From assembly GCF_037392515.1 (NCBI RefSeq), contig NC_090295.1:16697001-16761000 (forward strand): DNA of 64,000 bases, read 5' to 3'. The translations under genes were made by a program, and so were the position numbers. Origin of the DNA: Haliotis asinina (lineage: Eukaryota; Mollusca; Gastropoda; Lepetellida; Haliotidae). The notes under the pieces are model-generated. The model saw nothing but the letters and a program-made list of their open reading frames with translations. It was not told where the DNA came from and did no database searches. Below, piece after piece: positions 51,675 to 64,000 of the stretch. Within the stretch, counting starts at the first letter, position 1. Every line of letters starts with the position of its first letter.

Positions 51675-54600
51675 TCACATTTCTCCACACTGTGACACTG
51701 TGATGGGCAGTTTGGGCTTGTTGTTTGGTCCTGTGGGTACATTCTCTATCTTCCTCATCACCAAGTGTCCATCAACAATCTTTCCTGAAAAACATGACTC
51801 ATTGAATCATTGCAGATTTTGAATTTTTAGATGAATCACAGAATACTGATACCCTGAAGGTCAATGAATTGATCACCTTGCACTGAAGCATTCATGGATT
51901 TCTAGTATTCAGGGGCAGCAGCAGTCTCATGGGTAAAGCGTTCACTCGTCACTCAGAAGACCTGGTTTCAATTCCCCACAAGAACACGATGTGTGAATCC
52001 CATTTCAAGTGCCCCCAACCATGATATTGCTGGAATATTGCTAAAAAGCAGCATGAAACTGAACACACTATCTCTTGCACTCTAATATCCACAATCACTT
52101 TCAGAGAAAAACATGAAGTGATATTGAAAGTATATCAATGGCAGAACCAAATTTCTTGACAGTTTTACCTGGGCTGTTTTCATTTCACATTCTCATGATG
52201 ATGGTCTTGGGTGTAATATGTTCAAAGTTTCAAATGCAAAACATGAGGAAGATCCAATCATTAATGATGATGAATGATGATTTACACAAACTGAATATTA
52301 TTTGTTGACAAATGGCAGTGAATGTTTTCAGTACACTGTACATTTAGTTACTTACCGAACACTACATGTTTTCCATCCAGAAAGTCACACTTTGAACATG
52401 TGATGAAAAACTGGCATCCATTTGTATCTTTACCACTGTTGGCCTGGACCAATAAAGCAGCAAATATGAGCTTATGATTTTTTGCACATGATCAATTTTA
52501 TGTCTTATAAACTTCAGAATTCTGCTGGTGTTATGAATTGGCTGAAATCTCAAAACTGATGATTGCTCATTGAATCCTTGAAAAAAAATTGGTTAGCATC
52601 ATTTTTCAGATTTTCCTAAGCAGATTGTTATTGCAGATATCAACTTGCTACTTAAAAGTGAACATAATTTCCTGGAATAAATCTTCAGTCATGACTTTAC
52701 AGTTAGTGAAGTGAGTTTTCTAAGAAATAAACACAGGCCCTGAAAACATTGAGGTTATGTTCCATCATCAAGTGTATCAATGACCAAAACAGAATTTCCA
52801 AAATCGTCTGTGTTTAATTATGAGAAAATGTGATCGATTGCTTGATTGTTTGGTTACTGCAACCAGTTTCTGTTAATTGGAACACCACTATATTCCACAG
52901 CACCTTTTTCAACATTTTACAACATCAAGTTTTAATAACAAAAAATGGATTGTATTTTGGACAAATATGAAACGCACAATCATACTCCTGTTATTGTTCC
53001 GTATGAGACTGAACACCTTTGTCAACCCACAATCCAGGGTCCCTTTCAGAACTTCTTGATTATTAATATTATTTGTTCACTCACCATGCTGAGAATACCA
53101 GCCGTGTCATGCCTAAGTTTGAAATTCTCATCCGCATATGCCCCTCCATAGATGCTCATCAAGCCAGTGCCGTCTCCCTAGACAGTTATAAACAAGACCA
53201 CTTTTAGGACAAGCAGTGAATTGGTTTGTGTTTTTAACACTGCACTCAGCTATATGGAATAGAATCTGGAACAGATAAAGGATAACATACTGACCATGAA
53301 TCAGTAGTGAATCCTTGGAACATCGGTGTTACCTAGGTGAATATAAAGCCAGCATATCCAGGCACAATTATGGGAGATAACCTAACAATGCAAATTTGAC
53401 AACTAAGCCACTCCAACAGTAGAGGAAATAAGATGTAACCGACCATCTTTTACATCTCATATAATGACAAACTGGGATTGAGGGTATTTTGATGAGGTTT
53501 TTGTACACACAGAGAGCAACTTGTTTGACAGGACCTAGGAATCATGAACTGTATTCACTGTATTACATACTCTGATCATAACTAAGTGCAGTCAATTAAA
53601 TTTTAGGCAGGCAGCAGTGAACATGGTGAATAAACTTAGTTCAAACATTTACAAAACAGAAACCATTTTGACTATAGTTACTAGTTCTATGTTGCTTTTT
53701 CTGTTAACAAATCTGTAATCTGGTAATCTTCACAAGTAAATACAGATTATAGTGTACACCTGTCAAATAATGAAATCCACTAAGGTTCTTACCTTCACAA
53801 AATCTCCACCTTGAATCATGAAGTCTTTAATGACTCTGCCAACAATATATTCAGTAAAGATTTAACATCAATACACCAAAGAAAATCTAACAATGCTTTG
53901 AATCACAATTGTCACGCTACAACTGCAAAATGTAAAATCAGCATTATAAAGTATTCTCAACCTGTTTATATTGAAGTACTTTTGTCATCACACTGATGAC
54001 TGCCTTGTCTTACCTGTGGAAAGTCGTATTCTTGTAGCCAATAGGAACACCATCTCTCCTGTATTCTCCAGTGCAGAACTGTCTGTAATGCAGAACACAG
54101 TGGAAGCATATGAAAAAGATATTGACATTACCATAATATTTTAAGGCCTATTTGCATGAATTATCATATCTACACTGATAATACAGTGCTACAGATGATA
54201 CAACTTTACCAGGAACTATGAGCAAAACCATCTCATATTCTACTCAGGGACTCATTACAAGGCTGATGTCATGAAGATAGTGTTACCATGTTATAATTAA
54301 CTCTTCTGGTGTCTGAAGAGATATTTCCCTTCTCTGACTTTTCTGCATCACTCACCTGAAATTCTCAGCTGTTCTAGGAACAGTATCTGCAAACAGCTCA
54401 AAGGTGATTCTTCCTGCATCCTAAATGAAACCCACAATATTTATAATGGTTATTCCCCCCTTTTCGAATTCTTATCTGTAAGTCTAATCAGAGACCATAT
54501 AATAGATTACATGGTCTCTGGTTTAATCTACATTTGTTAAGTCATGTTGGTCGACTTCATGCGCCAGTTTTAGCCCTTTTATACAAACGTTTATCAAGGC

Positions 54601-54899
54601 CTTTGATCTATGTGTTTAGTTTTTAAAATGTGAGGTTTGTCAAAAAACATATTCTAAAAGAGAAGATCGATAGACAAACGTATCTTGGTCGTCAAGAAGC
54701 CCCAAATCCAAAATTATGTGTTTAACTATCTTTCCCTCACAACACAACAGTGTTGAAAGGACAATGCAACATATTCACACTGAACGAAATTCCTGCCTCG
54801 TCATATGTTCCCCATGACAGTTAGCAAAATAGCACTTACAGTACCACCTATTTGAATATCGAAGAAAACAATCGGATTATTTGGATTCGAGTCAGCCAT
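51675..54899 (-). CDS. PPIH: PPIH, cyclophilin H (U4/U6 snRNP peptidyl-prolyl isomerase), complete
   Basis: Spliceosomal cyclophilin that binds PRPF4/PRPF3 and can isomerise proline bonds. Seven exons on the minus strand: 54840-54899, 54356-54420, 54014-54082, 53793-53835, 53085-53177, 52356-52443, 51675-51784. All have GT/AG sites and sum to 528 nt, i.e. 175 residues; human PPIH has 177. The start is ATG 54899 ([19 protein letters not shown]). PPIH-specific features: [20 protein letters not shown] (the [10 protein letters not shown] insert) and ending SQCGEM. Catalytic residues in [15 protein letters not shown] and QFFITCSK are present. Unusually, [12 protein letters not shown] has Phe where the cyclosporin-contacting Trp is normal. 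Head-to-head with the dehydrogenase gene and tail-to-tail with PLEKHM2. Confidence 0.96.
51911..52070 (+). repeat. SINE family B in a PPIH intron
   Basis: Copy on the plus strand, antisense to PPIH, between its last two exons: GTCTCATGGGTAAAGCGTTC head, ATGATATTGCTGGAATATTG body. Confidence 0.85.
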
Positions 54900-55493
54900 G
54901 CCGCCAGTAACTGGGATCCGTCTCTACATTTTAGAATATTGCGGCCGCGCAAATAGGATCGGAAACCACTTTGTTGGGTGATGGAAACCCCAGTTTTCCT
55001 ACGTGTGTTTTGATTGGTTCGAAATCACTGGGTCATTATTGTGATTGGTGAAACGAAGTAAGTATTTCCCAGGGGGTTGTGATTTTACATGTTTTTTAAC
55101 ACCATACGAGCGAGATTGTTAAAATAGTGTAGCACTATCTACATAGTTGTTTAACCTTCCTCTATATGATAACATATAATCATGCAAATACTAATTTCTA
55201 ATAATAGATAGAACATGGCTAGTGGCATTCAATGTCCAAGTATATAACGAATGCTCATCGCTTAATGCACACCAAATATAATAATATTCATTGTTGTTCG
55301 AAACTCCTAAGTTCTTAAATCTTAAAGAGCCATAAAATTAGAAAATATTAATGCTTAAAGACGAAACACCAATACGATTGACTATGATGAACAAAATAAT
55401 ACATGTTATTGTGGTAACGTGAAAGGTGAAGGTTATTAGTCGGTCAAAGTTCAAAATGGTGGAAAAATGTAATGATACTCAATTTGTGTCAGG
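54900..55493. promoter_or_regulatory. Shared head-to-head promoter of PPIH and the dehydrogenase gene
   Basis: 594 bases between divergent ATGs. Next to PPIH is a short GC-rich patch with GCGGCCGCGC near 54943. Two ATTGG (inverted CCAAT) boxes lie at 55013 and 55043, and no clear TATA box. The half nearer 55494 is AT-rich. Confidence 0.6.
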
Positions 55494-58400
55494 ATGTTAT
55501 TAACTCTTGTCCAGACAGCTACTCTGGTGATAAAGGTTACTTACTCTGTCCTTCGCAGTTTGGTATCTTACATATTTCCACCTAATTTTAAGGATATAAG
55601 TGAAGATGTCATATTGGTAACTGGGGGAGGAAAAGGAATTGGCAAGAAAATCGCCATCGGATTTGCAAGAAGACGCCCATCACACGTAAACATTTATTTT
55701 TTTTTCTGTATTTCATGTTAATGCTTCGGTTACAGAGGGAAGGGATAAGGGTGGGCAAATCTTTCTCAATTCTGCATCAGTTTTACTTCATGTTATTTCT
55801 ACAGACTTTGGGCGTTGCGAATGGAATTGCAAGGCGTGTCCATGGAAACAACTCTCTGTGCGGTTTAGCGTTAACTGCGACATAACACGACTTATTTAGT
55901 CCAAGTTGATTCCCATTAGTCAACATCTGGCTCCACGTCTCACTACACACTGAAAAAGTGTGTCTGTCAACAGTAGAGCTGATGTAGTCTAGTCAGTTTT
56001 GGACCAACTCACTGTTCAAACCAATTAATCCAATCAAATATCAATTTGAAACCGGACACAAATTTGTTTAGTCATGTTTCACAAACTATATAGATCTATG
56101 GAGTGGACACAATATATGTATATTGTCAGCGAGTGTTTACATATCTGAAAAACCTTTTTCGTTGAAAACATCTCAAAATAGTTTGCACCCATATTTCCTG
56201 GCAATGGCCAGAGTTGATACTTGATATCTAATGTGTCTCGTATTGTAACAACTCAAATCAAAGAAGAGTCGCTATCAGTTAGATTATCAAAGTTTGATAA
56301 TTGGAAACACCTACCAGTGTTCCATTAAACTCACTTATTGATATTTTCCCATTTGGTGGCTTGGCAGCAAGCAGTACATAAAATACTTCTCCATGTTGTA
56401 TCAATTTCACAAAACCTGCAAAGATTTGTGTATGTATGAGTGTATTTATTTATGAAAGTAAATGTAATAAAATACAATGTTTGTGCTTACATTTGTAATT
56501 TACATTTGTGTGAATGTCAGTCTACTTAATAAAACAATATGAAATACATAATGAGTACTAAATTCAGAATCCCTATTTGCTTTTCAGTCTGATATGAGTG
56601 ATATATCAGTAATTGATTTCAGTAACTGTGATGAAAATGTCCTCTTTGACCACAGAAATGCAAAGTACTTAAGAGTTAACTTCATAAATTTTATAATTGT
56701 ATGTTTGTGGTAAGTACATTTATGGAAGGTGAATGGTAAAGTATTTCAGTTTTCTCTCTGCGTCTGTTCCATGTTGTTTGCCTTCATTTTCGCTAACAAA
56801 ATATGGAGCTGTCTTTCACAAACTTGGTTCCAATTTCACCATGTTCGTAAATGCCAGTCAAAACAGATCAGCCAATTTGTCAGTAAGTGTCAGGTTAGCT
56901 TGTCCATTGTGTCAAGTAAGTGTTAAAGGTCATATGCAACACAAAGCAATTTCAGTTAGTGAAACTTGTTTAAATTGGTACATTTTACTTTTTCACTTGA
57001 TGATTTATTTTGTTTTTATGTGTTTGCAAATTACAAATTAAAAATCTGTCCTGCCACCTCCAAAGGTATTTTTTATTGACTTTCAACAACTGGTGGCCAA
57101 ACCTGACATGGTATCACAGCTCTCTTTGCAAAGATGTGTTGATCATAGATTCAAATTTCAGTTTTGTTTTGTGTTCCATTGGTGAGTGAGCGAGTTTAGT
57201 TTTAGGCATCACTCAGCAATATTATAGCTATATTGCTGCTGTCTGTAAATAATTGAGTCTGGACCAAATCAACAACAGGAGCATCTATCTATGTAACTGG
57301 GAACCGACCTTCATGGGTCCCATACCACCTGATCCTATCTCTTATGATAAGCATGGGTTACTGAAGGTATACTGTAACCCTGAGCATCAAAGGTCTGTGT
57401 TCCATTTTTAGTCAGCACCATTGCTTGTAGTTCTCACCAACATCTGTGACCTGCATCATTTTGATATTTTGTCTTTCATTAAATATTTGTTTGATCAGCA
57501 TTCTAAATATTGGTGAGTCAAACATGAAATATGCAACTTTATGGATGATAACTGCTTGTTTATTGCATAGACCAACATTTTGATTTAGATTCTTGTTCTT
57601 ATGAACTTAAGATAAAAATGTCTGCCAATCTGATTTTGTCATTGGTGTCTGTTTGACAATCAGATAATCAACAAGTTTGTATAGCGATATTTCAGTCTCA
57701 CTCATGCAGCTCGCACACCCGGCTGTTATACAAAATAGCAAACAATGAGAACAAAATAATGATCCTTTTTTTTATTACTTTTTTATTCAAGTGTCCAAAG
57801 TTATGAGATCATCAGAGTTGATCTGTCAGTTTTGTGTGACTGCAAAATTTGGTTTTGTGTTTTTGATCAATTCATCAGTCTCAAATGAAATCAAACAGAC
57901 TGTAACTGCTCTTTTAGTTTATTGTTTTAGTAAGAGATCATTGATGATTAATATTCAGCACTTCATTGTCTAAGGGAGTACAGGAACACCATAACATATG
58001 TCAGTCTATCATCAGTAGAGCGTTGACACTGAGAATGATACAGTAAATGTTATGTTGTTAAATATATACATAATGATAACAAAATTATCAATTTAAGAAG
58101 TTAATTACAATGTACCAATTTATAAAGCAAAGCAGAAAAGGAAACGTTCAGAAAGATTACATTATGACACAAATCTAGTTTTTTCAATTATGATATAATT
58201 ATATTTTTAATTATATATTTTTCAGATTATACTGTGGGGTCGTCATGGAAACACTCTTGAACAAACAGAGAGAGAAATAAAAGAACTGGGAGTGAAATGT
58301 TCACACATGATCTGTGATGTCAGCAACAAAGAAAATATCTATGACTGTGTGAGTTTGTTACAATTACTAAATTTAATCATGGTTACAATCCACAAGATTT

Positions 58401-61400
58401 TAGTTTGGCCAAATGAAGCCACGGAAAAGTCAATTGTCTTTTGAGTTGTTTCCTTGGGCAAATGCCTGGCAGCAAGTGGGTACCTGGTAGAATAAGATGA
58501 CAGTGTGACTGCTAACCTTCTTGCACAACTGAGTGAGTACATTTAGTTTTAGGCCGCACTCAGCAATATTCTTGCTGTGTGATGGCAATCTATAAATACT
58601 CAAGTCTAGAGACTACAATGCCGTGATCAGCAGCATAAGCACAATACACAATACGGATAAGATCACATGTATTTGTGACGTAAACAAGCCTGACCACCCA
58701 ATCCCAATAGTCGCCTCTTACAACAAGCATGGGTCGCTGAAGACCGATTCCAAACTGGATTATGATTGGTATTGCACATCACAGGCAGCTAGGGTTGTAT
58801 CATTCTCATGGAGCTCAGACTGACAGATGAAAGTGATTTCTGATTTCCTAATGACATTGGTTTGGAAATACTCTTATTGTCTTATTTCTTGTTGATTGTA
58901 AAAATGAAATGTGAGCTTTCTGTACTCTTCTTCCAAGAATATTTGAAAAGCATGTGATCGTGGCTTTGATTATTACATTAAGATGAACAATTTTGCCAAA
59001 ATTGAAATCACTATTTAAGAAATACAGTTTGCTCTAACGCCATGTATAGTATAATAAAGTACACTTTAGTCCTGAACTACAGGTGTTCAGGGCTAAAGTC
59101 TGCTTTATTACAATATGAACATCACATTTCTATTACCAACATAGATATATATAAGTACATGCATATGAAGTTGACTTGGAAAGCGACATTCCACCATTTC
59201 ATCGTGTGAATGTAAACATTGTGAAAATTACCATGTCACTGTTAAATTACAAGTCAAACTGAAACGTTTTACCTGTCAGAAAACAGAAACATAGTGTTTC
59301 CACCAGTGATGTTAGCTGAGTGATGCAACTGCAAACAAAGACACAGCATGCAACAGAGTAGTTTATTGTGGGAGGCTCTACGAGGCGATGCACCTGAGAG
59401 GGTCAGACTAGAATGGCGCAGTGACACCAAAGCATTGTGATGTAATGCAAAAAGTGCACGATTGTTTGATAAAGTACTGTCAGCCCCTTTGATCTTTCAC
59501 CAAAGCATCTAAGAATGGTTGTTACATGCAGCATTCATGAAGCATGATTATAAGATATTTGCAATTTTGGAATTCTCTCTGAAAATACTGGTCTGTCTGA
59601 CCTGTTAAACAATATATTGTGTACTATCCTGTAATATCGCTTCTTTTGTGATTATTTCAAACAGGCTAAACAAGTCAAGGACACTATTGGGGATGTGACA
59701 ATTCTTGTCAACAATGCTGGAGTTGTCTACGGCAACCAGATACTCACCAGTAGTGATGATGATGTTGTCAAAACAGTACAGGTCAATGTCATTGCACATT
59801 TCTGGGTATGTAGTCATTTCGTCCTTTTCACAATGTCTGACAAATCATATTTGTTTTAGTTACAGATAACCGGGACAGTCAAGCACCTGATGTGTCTTGG
59901 TATTTTTGGAAGGACTAGACTCAGCTTTGCCAGAAAGAGAATCATGTTGTATGATGATGTTTATGATGAAAACCACAGCAGACATACTGAAAATTTTCTT
60001 TTTTTCTGACCCATATATCATAAAATTAAAATGAAAGTTATGAATGTTACTTGTTTGTGCAACAAATATTGATGTTGTTTCATGAAATTTTACGTTTTGA
60101 TTTTGGACTTCTGCGCTTGGACCAGTCTCTTAAATTTTTTTACATTTTGTTTCTTTGTATTGTACGAGGTATGGGTATGCCTGTGAAAGGTACAATTCAC
60201 TGCAGAGTTATCTCCCTTATATACACCTGAAACCATGGATCATGGGTTTGAATCCAGATTTCTGGAACAGTTGGCATCATGACAAATTGGAAAATGATGA
60301 GGACTGTTTGTTTGTAAAAATTCCCTCCAGGACAGTGAACTATTGAAAATAATTCATACACTGCCAATGTGTATAAGATACTAAGGCCATCAGATAATAG
60401 GAGCAATTTTCAGAGTGATGCGTGTTTATCTGGACTAAAGCAAATTGTGCATGGCTTTGTTTGAAAGAAAACACTAGGCATGAGTACAGTTTGAAATTTG
60501 TTTGTGTTAATTCCACCCCAAAATTTCAGGGTTGAAGTAATAAAGGCATTAAGGAGGTGACACCAAATATATTTCAGACCTTGAAGGCATTCCTGCCAGC
60601 AATGCTAGAAAACAACAAGGGCCACATTGTGAGCATCAGCTCAGTGCTCGGGCTCATGGGATTGAGTGGAGCTGGAGATTATGTTAGTGCTAAGTTTGCT
60701 TCGACAGGAATGGCGGAAGCATTAAATGATGAGCTTCATGTCCTGAACAAGACAGGAGTAAAGGTGACGAGTGTGCACCCATACCACATCGATAACACAA
60801 TGTTTGATGGACTGGAGTCAAGGTAGGTCATTTGTCAGAGGCCCAGATAGGCTGAGTATCTGGGTAAAATATGCACAGAACATTTCCATTGAAAAATAAT
60901 TGTTGTAAACCAATTACTCATACCCAAGAAGTTTAAAACATATGCGAATGGACTATGTTTATAAAATTAAAAAGACATTGATTGCTATTAAGTTGTGCTG
61001 TTAATATATGACTTGTGTTGTACTGTTACTGGGTAGAAGTACGTTACAGCGTTACATCCCTTAGCTGTGAAAGGATCTGCTGATGGAGGTACAGAATCAC
61101 CCTTCTTACTTATGTCTCAACTTAGCTTAGTATTATGTGTATGTTTATGACCCTGAAAATCTTATATTGGCTCATCACTTGCTGAACACCAATTTCAACC
61201 CAGACCTTCATGGGGTAGAGTAGTATTATCAATGGATCCTTTGATTAATATTTGCGATAGATATGATTATGTAACTGTTTTGTGAAATGAAATGAAATAT
61301 GAATTATTGTGAAATTAAGAAATTGTCAGCTATAATATCATTGTAATATACATCTTCCAAATAGATTTCAAAATCTTGAAATCATAAAGTTTTTACTGCA

Positions 61401-62192
61401 TGTGAAATTTTCCTAATTAATATCATTCATTTTTGCATATGCCATTATTCAGTTTGATAGGTATATAAGAGTACAACTTCAATTTGTTATATTTTTAAAC
61501 CAGAGTTCTGGGCAACAAACCAGTAAGAAATATGTTAAGACCTACAAAACATGTAACGCTTATCTTGCTTGTTAGTCTTCATGCAGTATAACAATGTTAT
61601 GAAAGAACAAGAACCGGTCTTGTTGCCAGATTGTCCCGATGGATGATTCCACCATTAACGGAAGACTACGTGGCAAACAAGACAATCCAAGCAGTCCTCA
61701 CCAACAGGAACAAAATACTCATGCCACGAATTATGTATTTTCTTACCTGGTTTAAAAAGTAAGTATCGTATGTGCATTCAGTTTTTGACAAGTTAGAAAA
61801 AAGTAAGTCTGGTAAAAGAGAAGGTCAGCTAAGAAGTGTCACAAGTCAACAGAAAAATCTATTTTCAGCTGAAAACAATGTATTGTTGATGGTAGGGGGT
61901 GTTCAGAACGATCAGTTTGAAATAAAATCAGCGGAAATCTCCAGATCAGCATAAATTTGCCATCCCTGACAGAAGTGTTATGCTGGAAGAAAGTGTGTAT
62001 TTGAACATGATTGGAAGCTGCAAGTACAGTTTACCTGTAATTTACAAAAAGGACACGTGTTAAACTGAGCCTGCTTTATGTTGTTTTGTTTTTTTCAGTG
62101 TATCTCCCGTCGATGTCACCATTGCAATCTCTCGTCTGACTGGAACTGACCGAGCTATGGATGGGTTCAAAGGTCATGCAACAGCCAGCTAA
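55494..62192 (+). CDS. Membrane-anchored short-chain dehydrogenase, SDR16C/retinol dehydrogenase type, complete
   Basis: Probably an NAD(P)-dependent oxidoreductase of retinol, sterol or related lipid alcohols at the ER or lipid droplet. Six exons: 55494-55685, 58226-58348, 59665-59805, 60578-60822, 61630-61758, 62099-62192. All have GT/AG sites and sum to 924 nt, i.e. 307 residues. A hydrophobic N-terminus (LLTLVQTATLVIKVTYSVL) serves as anchor. Cofactor motif TGGGKGIG is at 43-50 and NNAG at 121-124. Catalytic Ser174 lies in SISSVLG, with Tyr187 and Lys191 in YVSAK. The gene layout and motifs fit SDR16C5 / HSD17B11 / HSD17B13 / RDH10 relatives. Which orthologue cannot be decided by eye, so no symbol is given. 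Confidence 0.93.
55686..58225. other. First intron of the dehydrogenase gene
   Basis: Non-coding. One SINE (57180-57395). The short open frames near 56729-57041 and 57791-57973 lack splice context or domains. Confidence 0.6.
57180..57395 (+). repeat. SINE family A in intron
   Basis: Forward copy from GTGAGTGAGCGAGTTTAGTT through CTGTAAATAATTGAGTCTGG to GATAAGCATGGGTTACTGAA. A short internal deletion removes the CAATCCAGTGAT block. Confidence 0.85.
58530..58775 (+). repeat. SINE family A in intron
   Basis: Forward copy: TTAGGCCGCACTCAGCAATA, CCTGACCACCCAATCCCAAT, TCTTACAACAAGCATGGGTC. Confidence 0.85.
59052..59110. repeat. Foldback hairpin, 26-base arms
   Basis: TAATAAAG..ACTTTAG..CCTGAAC at 59052-59077 and its complement with four mismatches at 59085-59110, around a 7-base loop. 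Intronic. Confidence 0.8.
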
Positions 62193-64000
62193 ACCAATCC
62201 GATTTCTGAAACTGAACAGTCAAATTGTATAATTCAATAGCCCACCCCCCTACCCCCACTAAAGTTTTTGTGACTAAAGGTTCTGAAATTTATCTAATTA
62301 TACAGTCCTCATTCAAATATCTGATAAATTCAAGGAACCTAAATATTTCTAAATCATGCAAAATCTGAATTGCAGTCAGTATTATTTTGATATGTGATGC
62401 TGTACACCAAGAGCAGACTAGTGCCAAAGAGCTCCACTGATTTCATTGAAGTGACTTGACTACCGTGATTTAGAGTTGGTTAACCCAAAGATTCTTCAAA
62501 AGTAGGAAATGATGAGTGAGTGAACAGTAAAATCCTTCTTTAAGAATGAACATTTCCTCAAAACTGAATAAATGCATTAGTAAGACTTGAATTGCTAACT
62601 TGACAATATATTATCAAAACTGAATGAATGTTATTGTAAGACTTGAATGGTATGACTATTTTCAAATACATTTCACCAATTCATTAAATACATGTAAACA
62701 TAAGACTGCATTTGTATGGTTTTATACTAATACAGTTCATCTGTTCAGTAAGACTAGAACTCGTTAAGACCTTGTTTGGTTTGACACAAACATAGACAAT
62801 CCTACAAAACTAATTAGTCGTCATAACAAAAATAGTATTGTTAACACTAGTTTCAAATACCATCCATCAAGGCTAAATAAATGTAAAGGCAGTACTGGAA
62901 TACAACAATTTTCCCATAATTTCTACCAAAATTCAATAAATGTTATAGTAACACTTGAGTTGATTTGAGTATAAGCTAGTATGTTCCCTCAATGTTGAAT
63001 AAATGTATATAAAGAGTATATACAATGCAACAGATCAAGATTGAATGAACGTTAATTACCAAACAATATAATCAATATCATACTTGTCAGAATGGTAACT
63101 GGAACCTTTAACCTCCATGACAAAAACAACGCTACAAACTTGAACACGATACATTTTAGCACACTGACACTGAATCGTGATTGTGTTTTCCTTACAACTA
63201 GTGGACATGGATATGTATAAGATGTTGCAATTGTTGAAGGGCTGTTGTCAGAACAAATACACCTTTTGCTGTTAAGTTTACATAACTTGGTCACCAGTAC
63301 CATACTGTAAAATGTGTGTGTTTGATTTTATATTTCTGTGTGTAGTTCTATCATCTTGCCTTGTTTTGTTTGTGCCATTTGTTACAGGTTTGTTTTGTTT
63401 TATTTCAAGAATCATTTTAAATATGTAGAAGTTTATTCATTTAATTTGACTGTAGTTGTTTTTGCTTCTGCCGAGAAAAGTTTAATGTTACTAATTGATA
63501 TGTTTAATCAATACTGTTTTTTTTTGTGTGCCATATTCCTTCGCAGAAAAACAATATGTGTTGTGGGTAATAGTATATTTACAGCAGCTATACAGTCCAT
63601 GTATAGATTTATTCTTGTGTTTTTATGAGACTGGTCCAGACATTTACTGAAGTTTAGTAGCAACACAGGAAACCTTGTGGTATTATGTGATGACATTAAG
63701 ATTTTTTGTGATAGTTGAAGAACTTCTGCACATCACTTCAATCAAATTCCACAACTTTGAAACCACATTACAACTGTAAAACTAATTAGTGACAGTTACA
63801 CAATTGTTGTATGTGTTTATGTGTCCTGAACTGTTAGATGCTTGTGCAACTTTTAGACATGTACATACATACTGCAGTATGCAGGTATGGGCTGGCTAGA
63901 ATGGTCGATAATAAAAAAAATTGTCAATACAGAAAATTATGAACAGTCACAGATATGAAAACGAGTCATCGATAACATTGCACATAAACTATTGTGATGA
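62193..64000. other. Dehydrogenase 3' region with diverged repeats
   Basis: A candidate polyadenylation signal AATAAA lies at about 62568. From ~62560 to ~63050, diverged units with CTGAATAAATG / AGTAAGACTTGAA recur roughly every 60-70 bases and keep re-creating AATAAA. No further gene is seen to the window end. Confidence 0.6.

Noticed and set aside
63338..63628. 96-codon frame near the window end
   Set aside because: AT-rich, hydrophobic by composition, no splice context or family resemblance.

Overview
The window looks like a piece of a marine gastropod genome, most likely a vetigastropod such as an abalone (Haliotis). The reasons are three intron-rich animal genes, AT-rich non-coding DNA, and many copies of two interspersed repeat families that I recall as very common in abalone DNA (recollection, not searched).

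Region 1 (1-3106) is non-coding flank with one inverted-repeat element and an 18-bp minisatellite. Region 2 (3107-17580) is a nearly intact Polinton/Maverick, a virus-like DNA transposon of about 14.5 kb. It has terminal inverted repeats (TIRs) of about 343 bp, with the outer 209 bp of the left one tandemly duplicated. It is flanked by CATGA on both sides. On the minus strand it carries integrase (frameshifted), protein-primed DNA polymerase B, a set of small zinc-binding, membrane and coiled-coil proteins (one broken), a packaging ATPase and a major-capsid-like protein. A further minus-strand gene lies on the right. On the plus strand are a coiled-coil/membrane protein, a probable minor capsid protein, two tandem paralogues that may be spike or fibre proteins, and a hydrophobic-hairpin protein. 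I see no maturation protease. POLB and INT are arranged as a replication/integration unit. The other genes look like a virion-building set, and most have a TATA-like element within about 25 nt of the start codon.

Region 3 (17581-21785) holds a TTAA-flanked MITE, a SINE, and a 170-bp-unit tandem repeat field. Region 4 (21786-40340, plus strand) is the PLEKHM2 (SKIP) orthologue, a lysosome-kinesin adaptor. Fifteen coding exons encode 996 residues with consistent splice phases; only the short first exon is not found. Several introns hold tandem arrays that reach the next 3' splice site, and one array has duplicated the splice site and exon start.

Region 5 (40341-51674) is the PLEKHM2 3' region and SINE-filled intergenic DNA. 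Region 6 (51675-54899, minus) is a complete seven-exon PPIH (cyclophilin H) gene. Region 7 (55494-62192, plus) is a complete six-exon membrane-anchored short-chain dehydrogenase of the SDR16C/retinol dehydrogenase type. It is divergent from PPIH across a 594-bp shared promoter. The remainder, to 64000, is the 3' region of that gene.
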